Assembly: GCA_937957815.1 (NCBI GenBank)
Contig: CALFXN010000173.1
Location: 1 to 15,180 of the forward strand
Source: an uncultured Synergistales bacterium
GTDB lineage: Bacteria > Synergistota > Synergistia > Synergistales > Aminobacteriaceae
Length of the DNA: 15,180 nt
Direction: 5' to 3'
Both the position numbers and the translations under genes were made by a program. The notes under the pieces are model-generated. The model was not told the origin of the DNA and ran no database searches. It saw only the letters and a list, made by a program, of their open reading frames with translations. Positions 1 through 7,487 of the stretch are shown piece by piece (position 1 is the stretch's first letter; every line of letters begins with the position of its first letter).

Positions 1-1229
1 CGGACGAACGGCTTGCCATCCTTCTTGTCGATTTCGGACGTTTTCGCGAAATAAACAAGACATTCGGATATCATTTCGGTGACAGCGTCCTCAAGTTGAC
101 CGCGCGACGCTTTTCCGAAATCCTGCCCGAAGGGTGCATGATCGCGCGTGTGGAGGGAAGCCTGTTCGGAATACTAGTCCCCGATCTCGATACGATTGAT
201 CTCGTCCGCCGGATAGCGTCCGACCTGCATCAGACACTCGAGGAGCCTTTCTCCGTCGGGGTGCGGACGTTTCGCGTCTCTGCCAGTATCGGGGTCAGCC
301 TGTATCCCGGCGACGGGGAGTGTGCGGACGATCTTTTCTGGGCAGCCGACCTCGCTCTCCGGAAGGCGAAAGAGGGAAACGAAGCCTTTTTCGCCTTTTT
401 CGATAAAGGCATGAAGCGCAGGGAAGCGACGAGGAATCTTTTGATACGCGGAATGGAGCGGGCGTTGCAGCGGAATCTCTTCCGGGTCTTTTACCAGCCG
501 CAGGTCCGTTCGGACGCAAGAAAAACAATTATCGGGGTCGAGGCGTTGATTCGATGGCCCGTCGGACGAGACGATTTCATCCCCCCCAACAGATTTATAC
601 CACTGGCGGAGGAAACGGGCATGATTCATCCGGTCGGCGAATGGGTTCTCTCCAGAGCCTGCGAGGACGCAGCCTCATGGAATGGGAAAGGAATCGAAAT
701 CCCCGTTTCAGTCAATGTTTCCGCGTTTCAGATCCGCAACCAGCGGTTCGGCGAAGTTGTCCGACAGACGCTTCGGAAAACGGGGCTTTCTCCGGATATG
801 CTCATTCTGGAACTGACGGAAAATGCACTGATTTCGGCGGGGCCGGATGCGACGCCTCTCCTCTCCGGACTGAAGGAGCTCGGAATCCGCCTGTACATCG
901 ACGATTTCGGAACTGGCTATTCCTCTCTTTCGTATCTTCAGGAGCTTCCGCTCGATGGAATCAAGGTCGATCGTTCCTTCATCGGACAAATGAAACGTGG
1001 GTCCCGATCGTTCTCGCTGGTTCGAGCGGTCTGCAGTCTTGCCAGGGAACTCGATCTCGATCTCATAGCCGAAGGAGTCGAGACGGAAGATCAGGAATTC
1101 TTGCTCGAGAATGCGGGATGCCCGTGTTACCAAGGGTTCCTTTTCAGTCGTCCCCTTCCCTTCCAGTCTTTATACCCGCAGCTTGTGAACGGAACGCTGA
1201 ACGCAGGGGGCGACACATCGGGGGGATGA
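1..1229 (+). CDS. GGDEF-EAL cyclic-di-GMP phosphodiesterase, 5' end outside window
   Basis: The reading frame is open from base 3, so the gene starts upstream; about 408 residues are visible. The N-terminal part is a GGDEF domain: VDFGRFREINKTFGY resembles the usual metal- and nucleotide-binding stretch. The signature is replaced by EGSLF (bases 153-167) and no RxxD inhibitory site is seen, so cyclase activity is probably lost. The EAL domain follows and looks catalytic: GVEALIRW (EAL at in-window residues 180-182), NVSAFQ, ELTE, DDFGTGYSSL (300-309), IKVDRSFI, AEGVE and QGFLFSRP are all present. Known family role: hydrolysis of cyclic di-GMP to pGpG, with a degenerate GGDEF often acting as a GTP-sensing regulatory domain. 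Any sensor domain would lie upstream, outside the window. The gene ends with TGA at 1227-1229; no terminator hairpin is visible after it. Confidence 0.93.
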   Translation, partial: DERLAILLVDFGRFREINKTFGYHFGDSVLKLTARRFSEILPEGCMIARVEGSLFGILVPDLDTIDLVRRIASDLHQTLEEPFSVGVRTFRVSASIGVSLYPGDGECADDLFWAADLALRKAKEGNEAFFAFFDKGMKRREATRNLLIRGMERALQRNLFRVFYQPQVRSDARKTIIGVEALIRWPVGRDDFIPPNRFIPLAEETGMIHPVGEWVLSRACEDAASWNGKGIEIPVSVNVSAFQIRNQRFGEVVRQTLRKTGLSPDMLILELTENALISAGPDATPLLSGLKELGIRLYIDDFGTGYSSLSYLQELPLDGIKVDRSFIGQMKRGSRSFSLVRAVCSLARELDLDLIAEGVETEDQEFLLENAGCPCYQGFLFSRPLPFQSLYPQLVNGTLNAGGDTSGG

Positions 1230-1276
1230 TTTCCGCCCGCTGCGGATATTACGGGTTCCAAACGCGGACAATCTGC

Positions 1277-1282
1277 TATAAC
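1277..1282 (+). promoter_or_regulatory. Possible extended -10 promoter before the SH3-domain gene
   Basis: TGCTATAAC gives an extended -10 (TG at 1274-1275, TATAAC at 1277-1282) in the 134-bp gap between the EAL gene and the SH3-domain gene. No good -35 hexamer lies at the right distance, which is acceptable for an extended -10 promoter but keeps this tentative. Confidence 0.35.
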
Positions 1283-1363
1283 ATCTTTTCGGTCGGTCGA
1301 AACCTGAATTTCGAGAGCGAAGCGCGTCCTCCGACGTGGAATGGCCCATAAGGGGGTACTGCA

Positions 1364-2419
1364 ATGATTCACTACGATCGGCGAAAAAGACAAAGGTCGA
1401 GGATACTCCTTCTCATCCTTCTCGTTCTCTTGGTCACCTTCGCGGGTATTTGGGCATGGAAGCACTTCTCGACGAAGCCGGAAGATGCCGTCGGGAAGAT
1501 TTCCGGAATTCCTTCCATTTCGCCTTCCGCGGATCTGGCAGTGCCGGCTGTCTCGGGAAAACCGGGGACGACCGGTCCGCTTCCGCAGAGAGTGCAGGCG
1601 GCACCCGCGCAAGACGTGGGGAAAAAGGGGATCAGTCTCGGATCGAACGTAAACGTCCGTGCCGATCACAGCGTCGGAAGCACGGTCGTGACGAAACTTT
1701 CCCAAGGGGAACACGTCGATATTCTGGAGACGTGGATGCCGGAAACGGCTTCGGAAGCGGTCGCGATCATGGATTTTGACGCCCAAATCCGCGGAAAGAC
1801 CGTCCGGATCCTGAAAGGAAGGGGCGTTATCGTCGTGAGTTGCGACGAGGGAGGGACACGGTATTCCGTCCGTCTTCCGCAGGATTCGGCGAAGACCGTA
1901 TTTCAGGTTCCCTCGGGCAACCTGAGCAAACCGCTCGACTGGCAGTGGTACAAGATCCGGGACGGGAGAAACGTGATCGGATGGGTATTCGGGAAATATA
2001 TCGAACCTCTCGCGGAATCCGGGGAACGGAACACAACTCTTTCCTCCGTTGTGAGAGATGCTCTCTCGACATTCGGAGGAACGAGGGATGCTGTCGAAGC
2101 TGTCCTTGGGACGCCGAGAAAGACAGTGACCTCAAAATCTGGAGAACAGATCGTCCTGCGCTATGACGGACTCTCCGTGACGGTGAACGGAAGCGGACGC
2201 AATGCGCGCGTGACGGTCATCGAGGTTTCTTCGGCAGCGAGAGGGCTCAAGGGCGGACTTGTCCCAGGAATGAACAGAGAGAAGGCGCGACTGATCCTTG
2301 GAAAGCCCAGCAAGGAGGATAAAAGATCGGAAACGTTCCTGAGCGGACATGGGGAAGGCATTGTCATACGTATCGGAAAGGGCGACACGATCGATGCAAT
2401 CCGTGTCGGAAAGCTCTAG
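1364..2419 (+). CDS. Membrane-anchored SH3-type domain protein of unknown function
   Basis: The product has 351 residues. The start ATG is preceded by AAGGGGGT (1350-1357). A basic N-terminus and one membrane helix (about residues 14-32) are followed by a Pro/Ser/Gly linker, so the bulk is probably extracytoplasmic. A bacterial SH3 (SH3_3-like) domain begins at SLGSNVNVRADHSVGSTVV (91-109) and is completed by WQWYKIRDG...VIGWVFGKYIEPL (193-216). About 65 residues (125-190) are inserted between these halves and look like another small beta-rich module. The C-terminus carries two related units, TRDAVEAVLGTPRK (240-253) and NREKARLILGKPSK (304-317), each followed by beta strands; they recall BamE/SmpA-like helix-strand folds, but this is inference. 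SH3_3 domains often bind peptidoglycan or peptides. No function can be assigned. Confidence 0.85.
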   Translation: MIHYDRRKRQRSRILLLILLVLLVTFAGIWAWKHFSTKPEDAVGKISGIPSISPSADLAVPAVSGKPGTTGPLPQRVQAAPAQDVGKKGISLGSNVNVRADHSVGSTVVTKLSQGEHVDILETWMPETASEAVAIMDFDAQIRGKTVRILKGRGVIVVSCDEGGTRYSVRLPQDSAKTVFQVPSGNLSKPLDWQWYKIRDGRNVIGWVFGKYIEPLAESGERNTTLSSVVRDALSTFGGTRDAVEAVLGTPRKTVTSKSGEQIVLRYDGLSVTVNGSGRNARVTVIEVSSAARGLKGGLVPGMNREKARLILGKPSKEDKRSETFLSGHGEGIVIRIGKGDTIDAIRVGKL

Positions 2420-2465
2420 CCCGGGTTCCGCGAAATGTCGTATCCATTCCGCGTGAGCGCTATGG

Positions 2466-2471
2466 TATACT
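2466..2471 (+). promoter_or_regulatory. Likely extended -10 promoter of the parvulin gene
   Basis: TGGTATACT (TG at 2463-2464, TATACT at 2466-2471) is a near-consensus extended -10 box, 45 bases before the ATG at 2516. The expected -35 position holds only weak matches. It lies in the 96-bp gap after the SH3-domain gene. Confidence 0.5.
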
Positions 2472-2515
2472 CCCGTGGTTTACGGGACAGATCTTCAGGG
2501 AGGAGACAGGATATT

Positions 2516-3451
2516 ATGAAGAAGTGGTTGCGGATTTTCGCCTGTTCGATGTGTGTCGTTTCGCTTTCTTTCTCCGCTGTGTGGGCTGCCGAAACTGACA
2601 AGAAGGCTTCCGATACCGCGAAGGATACGTTCGTTCTTCCGTCGCAGAAGGATCACGGTCCGCAGGATCCGAACACCGTTCTTGCCCTTGTTGGCGGGCA
2701 CGAGATCAGGGTCTCCGATATCGACGGCGTGATCAGAACGCTCGATCCGCGGCAGGCGCAGGCTGTGAATACTCCCGAGGGGCGCCAGAATATCCTTGAC
2801 GACCTGATCAACAGGGAGCTTTTCTACCGAAAGGCGAAGGCGACGAAGCTCGATGAGGACAAGGCTTTTCGCGAGCAGTTCGAGCCGATTGCGGAAGTCA
2901 TCAGGAAGAACCTGGCGCGGAAAGTCATCATGGATAAACTTGCCGCCGGAATGACGGTGACGGATGTGGAGGCGAAGGACTTCTATCAGAAGAATCCGGC
3001 GAAGTTCCTCGTTCCGGAAACGGTTCGCGTGAGTCATATCCTTCTTGGCGACGAGGCGGATGCGAAGCGGATTCTCGATGAAATTCGAAAAGGCCTTTCT
3101 TTCGAAGAGGCGGCTTCCAGATATTCCACATGTCCGAACAAGGCGAATGAGGCTGGCGGCGACATCGGCTGGCATCCGAAGGGGCGTCTGTACCCGGAAC
3201 TCGAAAAGGTCGCTTTCGCCTTGAAGAAGGGCGAAGTCGGAGGTCCCGTGAAGGCGAACAACGGTTGGAACCTGATCAAGGTGACGGACCGCAAGGATCC
3301 TTCCACAGCAACCTTCGAAGAGGCCAAGGACCGGATCAAGGAGTCGCTCCTTCGAGAGAAGGACCGGCAGTTGTATGAAGAAGAAGTGAAAAAGCTTCGG
3401 GAGGAATACAAGGCGTCGATTTCCTTCCCGAAAAGCGGAGAGAAGAAATAG
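2516..3451 (+). CDS. Exported PpiC/PrsA-type parvulin peptidyl-prolyl isomerase
   Basis: The product has 311 residues from ATG 2516, which has an AGGGAGGAG ribosome site at 2497-2505; longer upstream frames lack this and would bury the signal peptide. A Sec signal peptide (MKKWLRIF, hydrophobic core, AVWA cut near residue 24) has no lipobox, so the protein should be periplasmic. Residues about 52-165 form a SurA/PrsA-like helical chaperone region (DDLINRELFYRKAKA). The rotamase domain spans about 168-258: VRVSHILLG, LSFEEAASRYSTCP, GGDIGW (214-219) and GWNLIKV. The first conserved histidine (H174) is present, but the second, usually GYHIIKV, is Asn252. A charged helical tail follows. Family role: folding of exported or outer-membrane proteins. 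It has its own terminator, so it is probably monocistronic. Confidence 0.92.
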   Translation: MKKWLRIFACSMCVVSLSFSAVWAAETDKKASDTAKDTFVLPSQKDHGPQDPNTVLALVGGHEIRVSDIDGVIRTLDPRQAQAVNTPEGRQNILDDLINRELFYRKAKATKLDEDKAFREQFEPIAEVIRKNLARKVIMDKLAAGMTVTDVEAKDFYQKNPAKFLVPETVRVSHILLGDEADAKRILDEIRKGLSFEEAASRYSTCPNKANEAGGDIGWHPKGRLYPELEKVAFALKKGEVGGPVKANNGWNLIKVTDRKDPSTATFEEAKDRIKESLLREKDRQLYEEEVKKLREEYKASISFPKSGEKK

Positions 3452-3477
3452 GAATACACCCGGATCGTATATCGACG

Positions 3478-3510
3478 GAGAAGGGCTGATTTCCAGTCCT
3501 TCTCTTTTTT
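3478..3510 (+). terminator. Intrinsic terminator after the parvulin gene
   Basis: GAGAAGGGCTG (3478-3488) pairs with CAGTCCTTCTC (3494-3504) as an 11-bp stem with one G-T pair and a 5-base loop, followed by six T (3505-3510). It lies 26 bases after the parvulin stop codon. Confidence 0.9.
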
Positions 3511-3553
3511 CATTGGATGCGGTTTCAGAAAAATGCCACGGGAGTTGAGAGAG

Positions 3554-4534
3554 ATGGAATGGAGAGGGAATATTCTCGTTCTGTCCGGAGGGGACGGACC
3601 GGAAAGGGAAATTTCGCTGATGAGCGGACATGCTGTCGCGGACGCTCTCGAAAGTATCGGCGCCCGGGTGAGGTTCGAGGATGTCCGTTCGATGACGGAG
3701 GCTCTTTCGCGTGTCCGGGCGACGAGCTGTTGCGCGTTCGTCGCGTTGCACGGATGCTGGGGGGAGGACGGTCGGCTGCAGGTCCTTCTCGAATCGGAAG
3801 GGCTCGTGTACACCGGTTCCGGGCCGAGGGCCTGCATGCTCGCCATGGACAAATGGACCAGCAAGGCCGTTTTCTGTCAGGCCGGGGTCCCCGTTCCGTC
3901 CGGTTTCTGTGTGCCGAGTCGCTTCGACGAGGACGACATCTTCCGATGTCGCGAATTTCTGGCACAGACGGGAAAGATCGTCGTCAAGCCGCGTTCCTGC
4001 GGCAGTACGGTCGGCTTTTCGATCGTATCCGGCGAATCGGCGTTACGTGACGCGCTTTCACTCGTTGCGGCTTTCGACGAAGACGCCATCGTCGAGGAAT
4101 ATGTCGATGGCGACGAGATCGCGGTGACGGTTCTCGGGCACGGCAAGGATGTGCTCGCGCTGCCGCCCGTCATGATACGGCCGAGAAAGGGAATATACGA
4201 CTACGACTCGAAGTACACGGCCGGAGCGACGGAATACCTGACTCCGCCACCGCTTGCCGCCGACGTGCTCGAACGGATTTGTGACGCGGCGGTTGCAGCG
4301 CATGCGGCCCTCGGATGTTCGGTGTATTCGCGGGTCGATCTCCGGCTCACGCCGGGGGGAACTCCGAAGGTGTTCGAGGTCAACGCAGTTCCCGGAATGA
4401 CGGCGACGAGCCTTGTGCCGAAAGCCGCGGCGGCGGCGTCGCTTTCGTTCGGAGATCTGCTCGGTCGTATCGTGGATTCATCCGTCGAGGAGAGGAAACG
4501 GGAACGGAACGATGTTCCCGGAACGGTTCGCTGA
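3554..4534 (+). CDS. ddl: D-alanine--D-alanine ligase
   Basis: ATP-grasp ligase that joins two D-Ala for peptidoglycan precursor synthesis in the cytoplasm. It has 326 residues, within the family range. Motifs: LSGGDGPEREISLMSG (10-25, with catalytic Glu17), ALHGCWGEDG (64-73), KPRSCGSTVGFS (ATP binding, 145-156), YDYDSKYTAG (215-224), SRVDLRL (259-265) and EVNAVPGMTATSLVPK (275-290). A tyrosine (Tyr221) occupies the omega-loop position of the SKY motif, pointing to D-Ala-D-Ala and not D-Ala-D-lactate specificity. ATG 3554 is preferred because GGGAG (3540-3544) precedes it; an in-frame ATG seven codons upstream (3533) has no ribosome site. The 3' end overlaps ygiQ by 23 bp, so the two are probably co-transcribed. 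No clear promoter is seen between the terminator at 3510 and this start. Confidence 0.95.
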   Translation: MEWRGNILVLSGGDGPEREISLMSGHAVADALESIGARVRFEDVRSMTEALSRVRATSCCAFVALHGCWGEDGRLQVLLESEGLVYTGSGPRACMLAMDKWTSKAVFCQAGVPVPSGFCVPSRFDEDDIFRCREFLAQTGKIVVKPRSCGSTVGFSIVSGESALRDALSLVAAFDEDAIVEEYVDGDEIAVTVLGHGKDVLALPPVMIRPRKGIYDYDSKYTAGATEYLTPPPLAADVLERICDAAVAAHAALGCSVYSRVDLRLTPGGTPKVFEVNAVPGMTATSLVPKAAAAASLSFGDLLGRIVDSSVEERKRERNDVPGTVR

Positions 4535-6482
4535 AGGTATGCGATTTCTCCCGATCAGCCGCGTGGACATGGACGAAAGAGGATGGGACGAACTCGACTT
4601 CGTCTTCATATCGGGAGACGCGTACGTCGACCATCCGAGCTTCGGCCATGCGATTCTCTCGAGAATGCTCGAGTCGGACGGCTTCCGGGTGGGTATCATA
4701 GCGCAGCCGGATTGGCGCTCGCCCGAAGATTTCCGCGTACTCGGCCGGCCGAGACTCGGCGTTCTCGTTTCGGCCGGAAATCTCGATTCGATGGTTTCGG
4801 CATACACCGCGGCGCGCAGAAAGCGAAGCGAAGATGCGTATTCCCCGGGAGGACGGCCCGGAAGACGACCCGACAGAGCGACGCTGGTATATTGCAATCG
4901 CATCCGCGAACTTTGGGGAGACATCCCCCTCGTCGTCGGGGGTATCGAGGCGAGCCTGCGACGTTTCGCGCATTACGATTACTGGTCGGATTCGGTGCGC
5001 AGGTCCCTTCTGGTCGATTGCCGTGCGGACCTTCTCGTGTACGGGATGGGGGAACGGCCGCTCCGCGAGATCGCGCGACGGCTCCGGTCCGGCGAGAGCG
5101 TCGCGTCGATCCGAGACGTTCGCGGAACCTGTTGGCGGGCGAGAGCGGACGAATCGCTTCAGAATTGTATCGAGCTTCCTTCGTTCGAAGAGACGGCCGA
5201 GGACGTGAAGGCATTCGCCGAGGCGTTTCGCCTGTTTTCACGTGAGCAGGATCCGTTCCGGGGAAGGATGCTTCGCCAGAGGCACGGTCTGAGTTCCGTC
5301 GTTCAGACCCCTCCGTCGCTTCCGTTATCAGAGAATGAGTTGGACGAAATCTACGACCTTCCATACGCGAGGACATACCACCCCGTCTACGAAAATGCCG
5401 GTGGGGTACCTGCGATCAGGGAGGTCCGGTTCAGTATCGTAACGCACAGGGGATGTTTCGGAGGGTGCTCTTTCTGTTCGCTGTTCGCCCATCAGGGACG
5501 GATCATCCAAATGAGGAGCGACGAGTCAATTCTCCGGGAAGTCCGTTTGCTGGCGGATCTGCCGGATTTCAAGGGGATCATTCACGACGTCGGCGGCCCG
5601 ACCGCGAATTTCTGTGTCCCTTCCTGTTCGCGACAGCTCAGCGAGGGAACGTGCGCCGGGCGCGAGTGCATCGGGCCCGAGCCGTGTCCCCACCTTCACG
5701 TCGATCACAGCCGTTTTCTGGACCTTCTCGGCAAGATCCGGTCAGTGCCGGGAGTCCGTCGCGTTTTCGTCAGGTCGGGACTCCGGTATGACTACATCAT
5801 GCTCGACAAATCGCGTGAGAGAATCGTACGTGAACTCTGCCGGAACTATGTCAGCGGACAACTGAAAGTTGCTCCGGAACACGCGTCGTCGAAAGTGACA
5901 GCGATAATGGGGAAGCCGGATATATCGGTCTTCAAAGCGTTTCGCGAACTCTTTTTCGGAACGTCCAAATCTCTCGGACTGCGACAATATCTCGTCCCGT
6001 ATCTCATGTCGAGTCACCCCGGATGTACGCTCGAAGACGCGATCGAACTCGCCGGGTTTATCAGGGAGATGGGGTATATGCCCGAACAGGTCCAGGATTT
6101 CATGCCGACGCCCGGGAGTCTTTCGACGTGCATGTACCATACGGGAATCGACCCGAGAAACGGCGCGAACGTCTTCGTTCCCAGAGGGGACAGGGAAAAA
6201 CGGATGCAGCGTGCCCTCATGCAGTACATGAAACCCGAAAACAGGAAAATCGTCGAAGAGGCGCTGCGGTTCGCACGAAGAGAAGACCTTATCGGAACGG
6301 ACACGTCGCGATGTCTTGTTCCTCCGGTGAAGAACGAAAGGGCTATGGATTCGCGTTCGAACCGGCGGTCTTCAGGGAGTCGTCCCGTCGTTTTCGGAAC
6401 GCGAGAAGAACGGAGTTCCCGAGTTCGGTCAGCAGGACTGCAACAAAGATCAGGGCGCAGCCGAAAATCATCCGGGAAGTGA
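4512..6482 (+). CDS. YgiQ family radical SAM protein
   Basis: The product has 656 residues from ATG 4512, the start that best matches the E. coli YgiQ N-terminus (FLPISRVDMDERGWDE resembles FLPMSREEMDQLGWDS). Nearly all family landmarks are present: ISGDAYVDHPSFGHAI, VGIIAQPDW, KRPDRATLVY as GRRPDRATLVY, VGGIEASLRRFAHYDYWSD, LPSFE, the cluster motif RGCFGGCSFC (Cys315, Cys319, Cys322) in a radical SAM core, DVGGPTANF, LKVAPEH, SSHPG, and FVPRGDREKRM. The Cx3Cx2C motif should bind a [4Fe-4S] cluster that cleaves S-adenosylmethionine. The substrate of YgiQ proteins is not established to my knowledge. The start has a weak, distant ribosome site and overlaps ddl, suggesting translational coupling. 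The last ~46 residues are Arg/Ser-rich low complexity and lie opposite the end of the EamA gene. Confidence 0.95.
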   Translation: MFPERFAEGMRFLPISRVDMDERGWDELDFVFISGDAYVDHPSFGHAILSRMLESDGFRVGIIAQPDWRSPEDFRVLGRPRLGVLVSAGNLDSMVSAYTAARRKRSEDAYSPGGRPGRRPDRATLVYCNRIRELWGDIPLVVGGIEASLRRFAHYDYWSDSVRRSLLVDCRADLLVYGMGERPLREIARRLRSGESVASIRDVRGTCWRARADESLQNCIELPSFEETAEDVKAFAEAFRLFSREQDPFRGRMLRQRHGLSSVVQTPPSLPLSENELDEIYDLPYARTYHPVYENAGGVPAIREVRFSIVTHRGCFGGCSFCSLFAHQGRIIQMRSDESILREVRLLADLPDFKGIIHDVGGPTANFCVPSCSRQLSEGTCAGRECIGPEPCPHLHVDHSRFLDLLGKIRSVPGVRRVFVRSGLRYDYIMLDKSRERIVRELCRNYVSGQLKVAPEHASSKVTAIMGKPDISVFKAFRELFFGTSKSLGLRQYLVPYLMSSHPGCTLEDAIELAGFIREMGYMPEQVQDFMPTPGSLSTCMYHTGIDPRNGANVFVPRGDREKRMQRALMQYMKPENRKIVEEALRFARREDLIGTDTSRCLVPPVKNERAMDSRSNRRSSGSRPVVFGTREERSSRVRSAGLQQRSGRSRKSSGK

Positions 6483-7278
6483 AGACCTCGCCGAGGAGGA
6501 AGACCCCAGAGAGTGCTCCGAAGAGCGATTCGAGGCTCAGGAGAATGGCGGCATGCGTCGATGATGTGTGTTTCTGGGCCGTGTTCTGGATGAGAAACGC
6601 GAAAATGGTACAGAACAGGACGGTATAGGCGATGCTTCCGATTCCGTTGGACCCGTCGAACCCCGGCCACGTTTCGAACAGAGGGGCGCAGAGGAGACTC
6701 AGGACGAGGACGGTGCAGATCTGGACGATGGTGAGCGTCACGGGGTCGTGCATCGGTGCGTAGTGTTCAATCGCGACGAGCTGGGCAGCGAAAAAGAGGG
6801 CGCATACAAGCGTAAGCGTGTCGCCGAAGCCGATCTGAAAGCCTTCCTGCAATGTCAGAAACGCCATCCCGAATATGCAGACCGCGGCGGAAACGAAGAC
6901 GAGAATCCCAGGGAAGACGCGTCTTATGAACCATGAGAGAAACGGAGTCATAATCACATAAACGGAAGTCAGGAACGCCTGCTTTCCTGCGGTCGTAAAG
7001 TTCAGGCCGATTGTCTGCGTCGCGAATCCGAGGAAGAGGAAGATCCCGATGACGACTCCGGCAATAAGATCGTTGCGGGTCATCGCGCGGACTTTTCGCC
7101 GGAAGATGAGCAGCAACAGGACCGATGCCGCTCCAAAACGGATTGAAAGAAGCCAGAAAGGTGGAAATGACGCGAGCGCGTCTTTCATGGCGACGAACCC
7201 GAGTCCCCAGAAGAGAGATACACTGACAAGCGCGATGTCCGCAAGGAGCATGCCTCGAACACCTGAAAAAATCAACAT
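6343..7278 (-). CDS. EamA/DMT-superfamily transporter
   Basis: The product has 311 residues with about ten hydrophobic helices in two EamA repeats (about residues 11-145 and 155-286). Family-typical stretches are SVSLFWGLGFVAMKDAL, LNFTTAGKQAFLTSVYVIMT at the end of repeat one, and STHAAILLSLE then GVFLLGE in repeat two. The protein ends with a basic tail. The start ATG (complement of 7276-7278) follows TGGAGTGAACCG on the minus strand, a good ribosome site; an open frame extends 34 codons upstream but lacks one. Family role: efflux or uptake of small metabolites such as amino acids; the substrate cannot be told from sequence. It is transcribed divergently from the hydrogenase operon and convergently with ygiQ, overlapping it by 140 bp. 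There is no sign that it works with either neighbour. Confidence 0.93.
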   Translation of the reverse strand: MLIFSGVRGMLLADIALVSVSLFWGLGFVAMKDALASFPPFWLLSIRFGAASVLLLLIFRRKVRAMTRNDLIAGVVIGIFLFLGFATQTIGLNFTTAGKQAFLTSVYVIMTPFLSWFIRRVFPGILVFVSAAVCIFGMAFLTLQEGFQIGFGDTLTLVCALFFAAQLVAIEHYAPMHDPVTLTIVQICTVLVLSLLCAPLFETWPGFDGSNGIGSIAYTVLFCTIFAFLIQNTAQKHTSSTHAAILLSLESLFGALSGVFLLGEVFTSRMIFGCALIFVAVLLTELGNSVLLAFRKRRDDSLKTAGSNANP

Positions 7279-7311
7279 CGGTTCACTCCATTTCGCTCCG
7301 GATAGGTTGGA

Positions 7312-7320
7312 ATAATAACA
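7312..7320 (-). promoter_or_regulatory. Possible extended -10 promoter of the EamA gene
   Basis: On the minus strand the bases read TGTTATTAT (TG, one base, TATTAT), 33 bases before the EamA ATG. No recognisable -35 lies at 16-18 bases. Tentative. Confidence 0.3.
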
Positions 7321-7406
7321 TGGCCAATAGACCCGGGCACGGACTGTACCACCTTTTTGAATAATAAAATTCACTTTCAACCATACTTCGAGACAAAAGA
7401 AAGTTC

Positions 7407-7421
7407 CTTATTTAACATAAG
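7407..7421. promoter_or_regulatory. Imperfect dyad abutting the hydrogenase promoter, possible operator
   Basis: CTTATTTAACATAAG has 5-bp arms (CTTAT/ATAAG) around five bases and ends exactly where the -35 hexamer TTTACA begins. It sits in the AT-rich divergent gap between the EamA and hydrogenase genes. An outer pair, TTCCT (7404-7408) and AGGAA (7427-7431), partly surrounds it. Position fits a transcription factor site, but I cannot name the regulator and chance is possible in AT-rich DNA. Confidence 0.3.
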
Positions 7422-7449
7422 TTTACAGGAATGAGGCGTGTAGTATAAT
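7422..7449 (+). promoter_or_regulatory. Sigma70-type promoter of the mbh operon
   Basis: TTTACA (7422-7427), a 16-base spacer and a perfect TATAAT (7444-7449) lie 38 bases before the first gene. The start of transcription is expected near 7456, leaving a leader of about 30 bases, too short for a riboswitch. Confidence 0.8.
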
Positions 7450-7472
7450 GTATCCGTTGTGACTTTCTCAAT

Positions 7473-7480
7473 AAGGAGGT
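7473..7480 (+). promoter_or_regulatory. Ribosome binding site fixing the GTG start of mbhA
   Basis: AAGGAGGT is a near-perfect anti-16S match seven bases before GTG 7488. An in-frame GTG at 7479 overlaps the site itself and an ATG at 7484 is in another frame, so 7488 is the start. Confidence 0.85.
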
Positions 7481-7487
7481 GGAATGT

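Noticed and set aside
7450..7487. Riboswitch or leader regulation before the mbh operon
   Set aside because: The expected leader is only about 30 bases, and no stable hairpin is seen.
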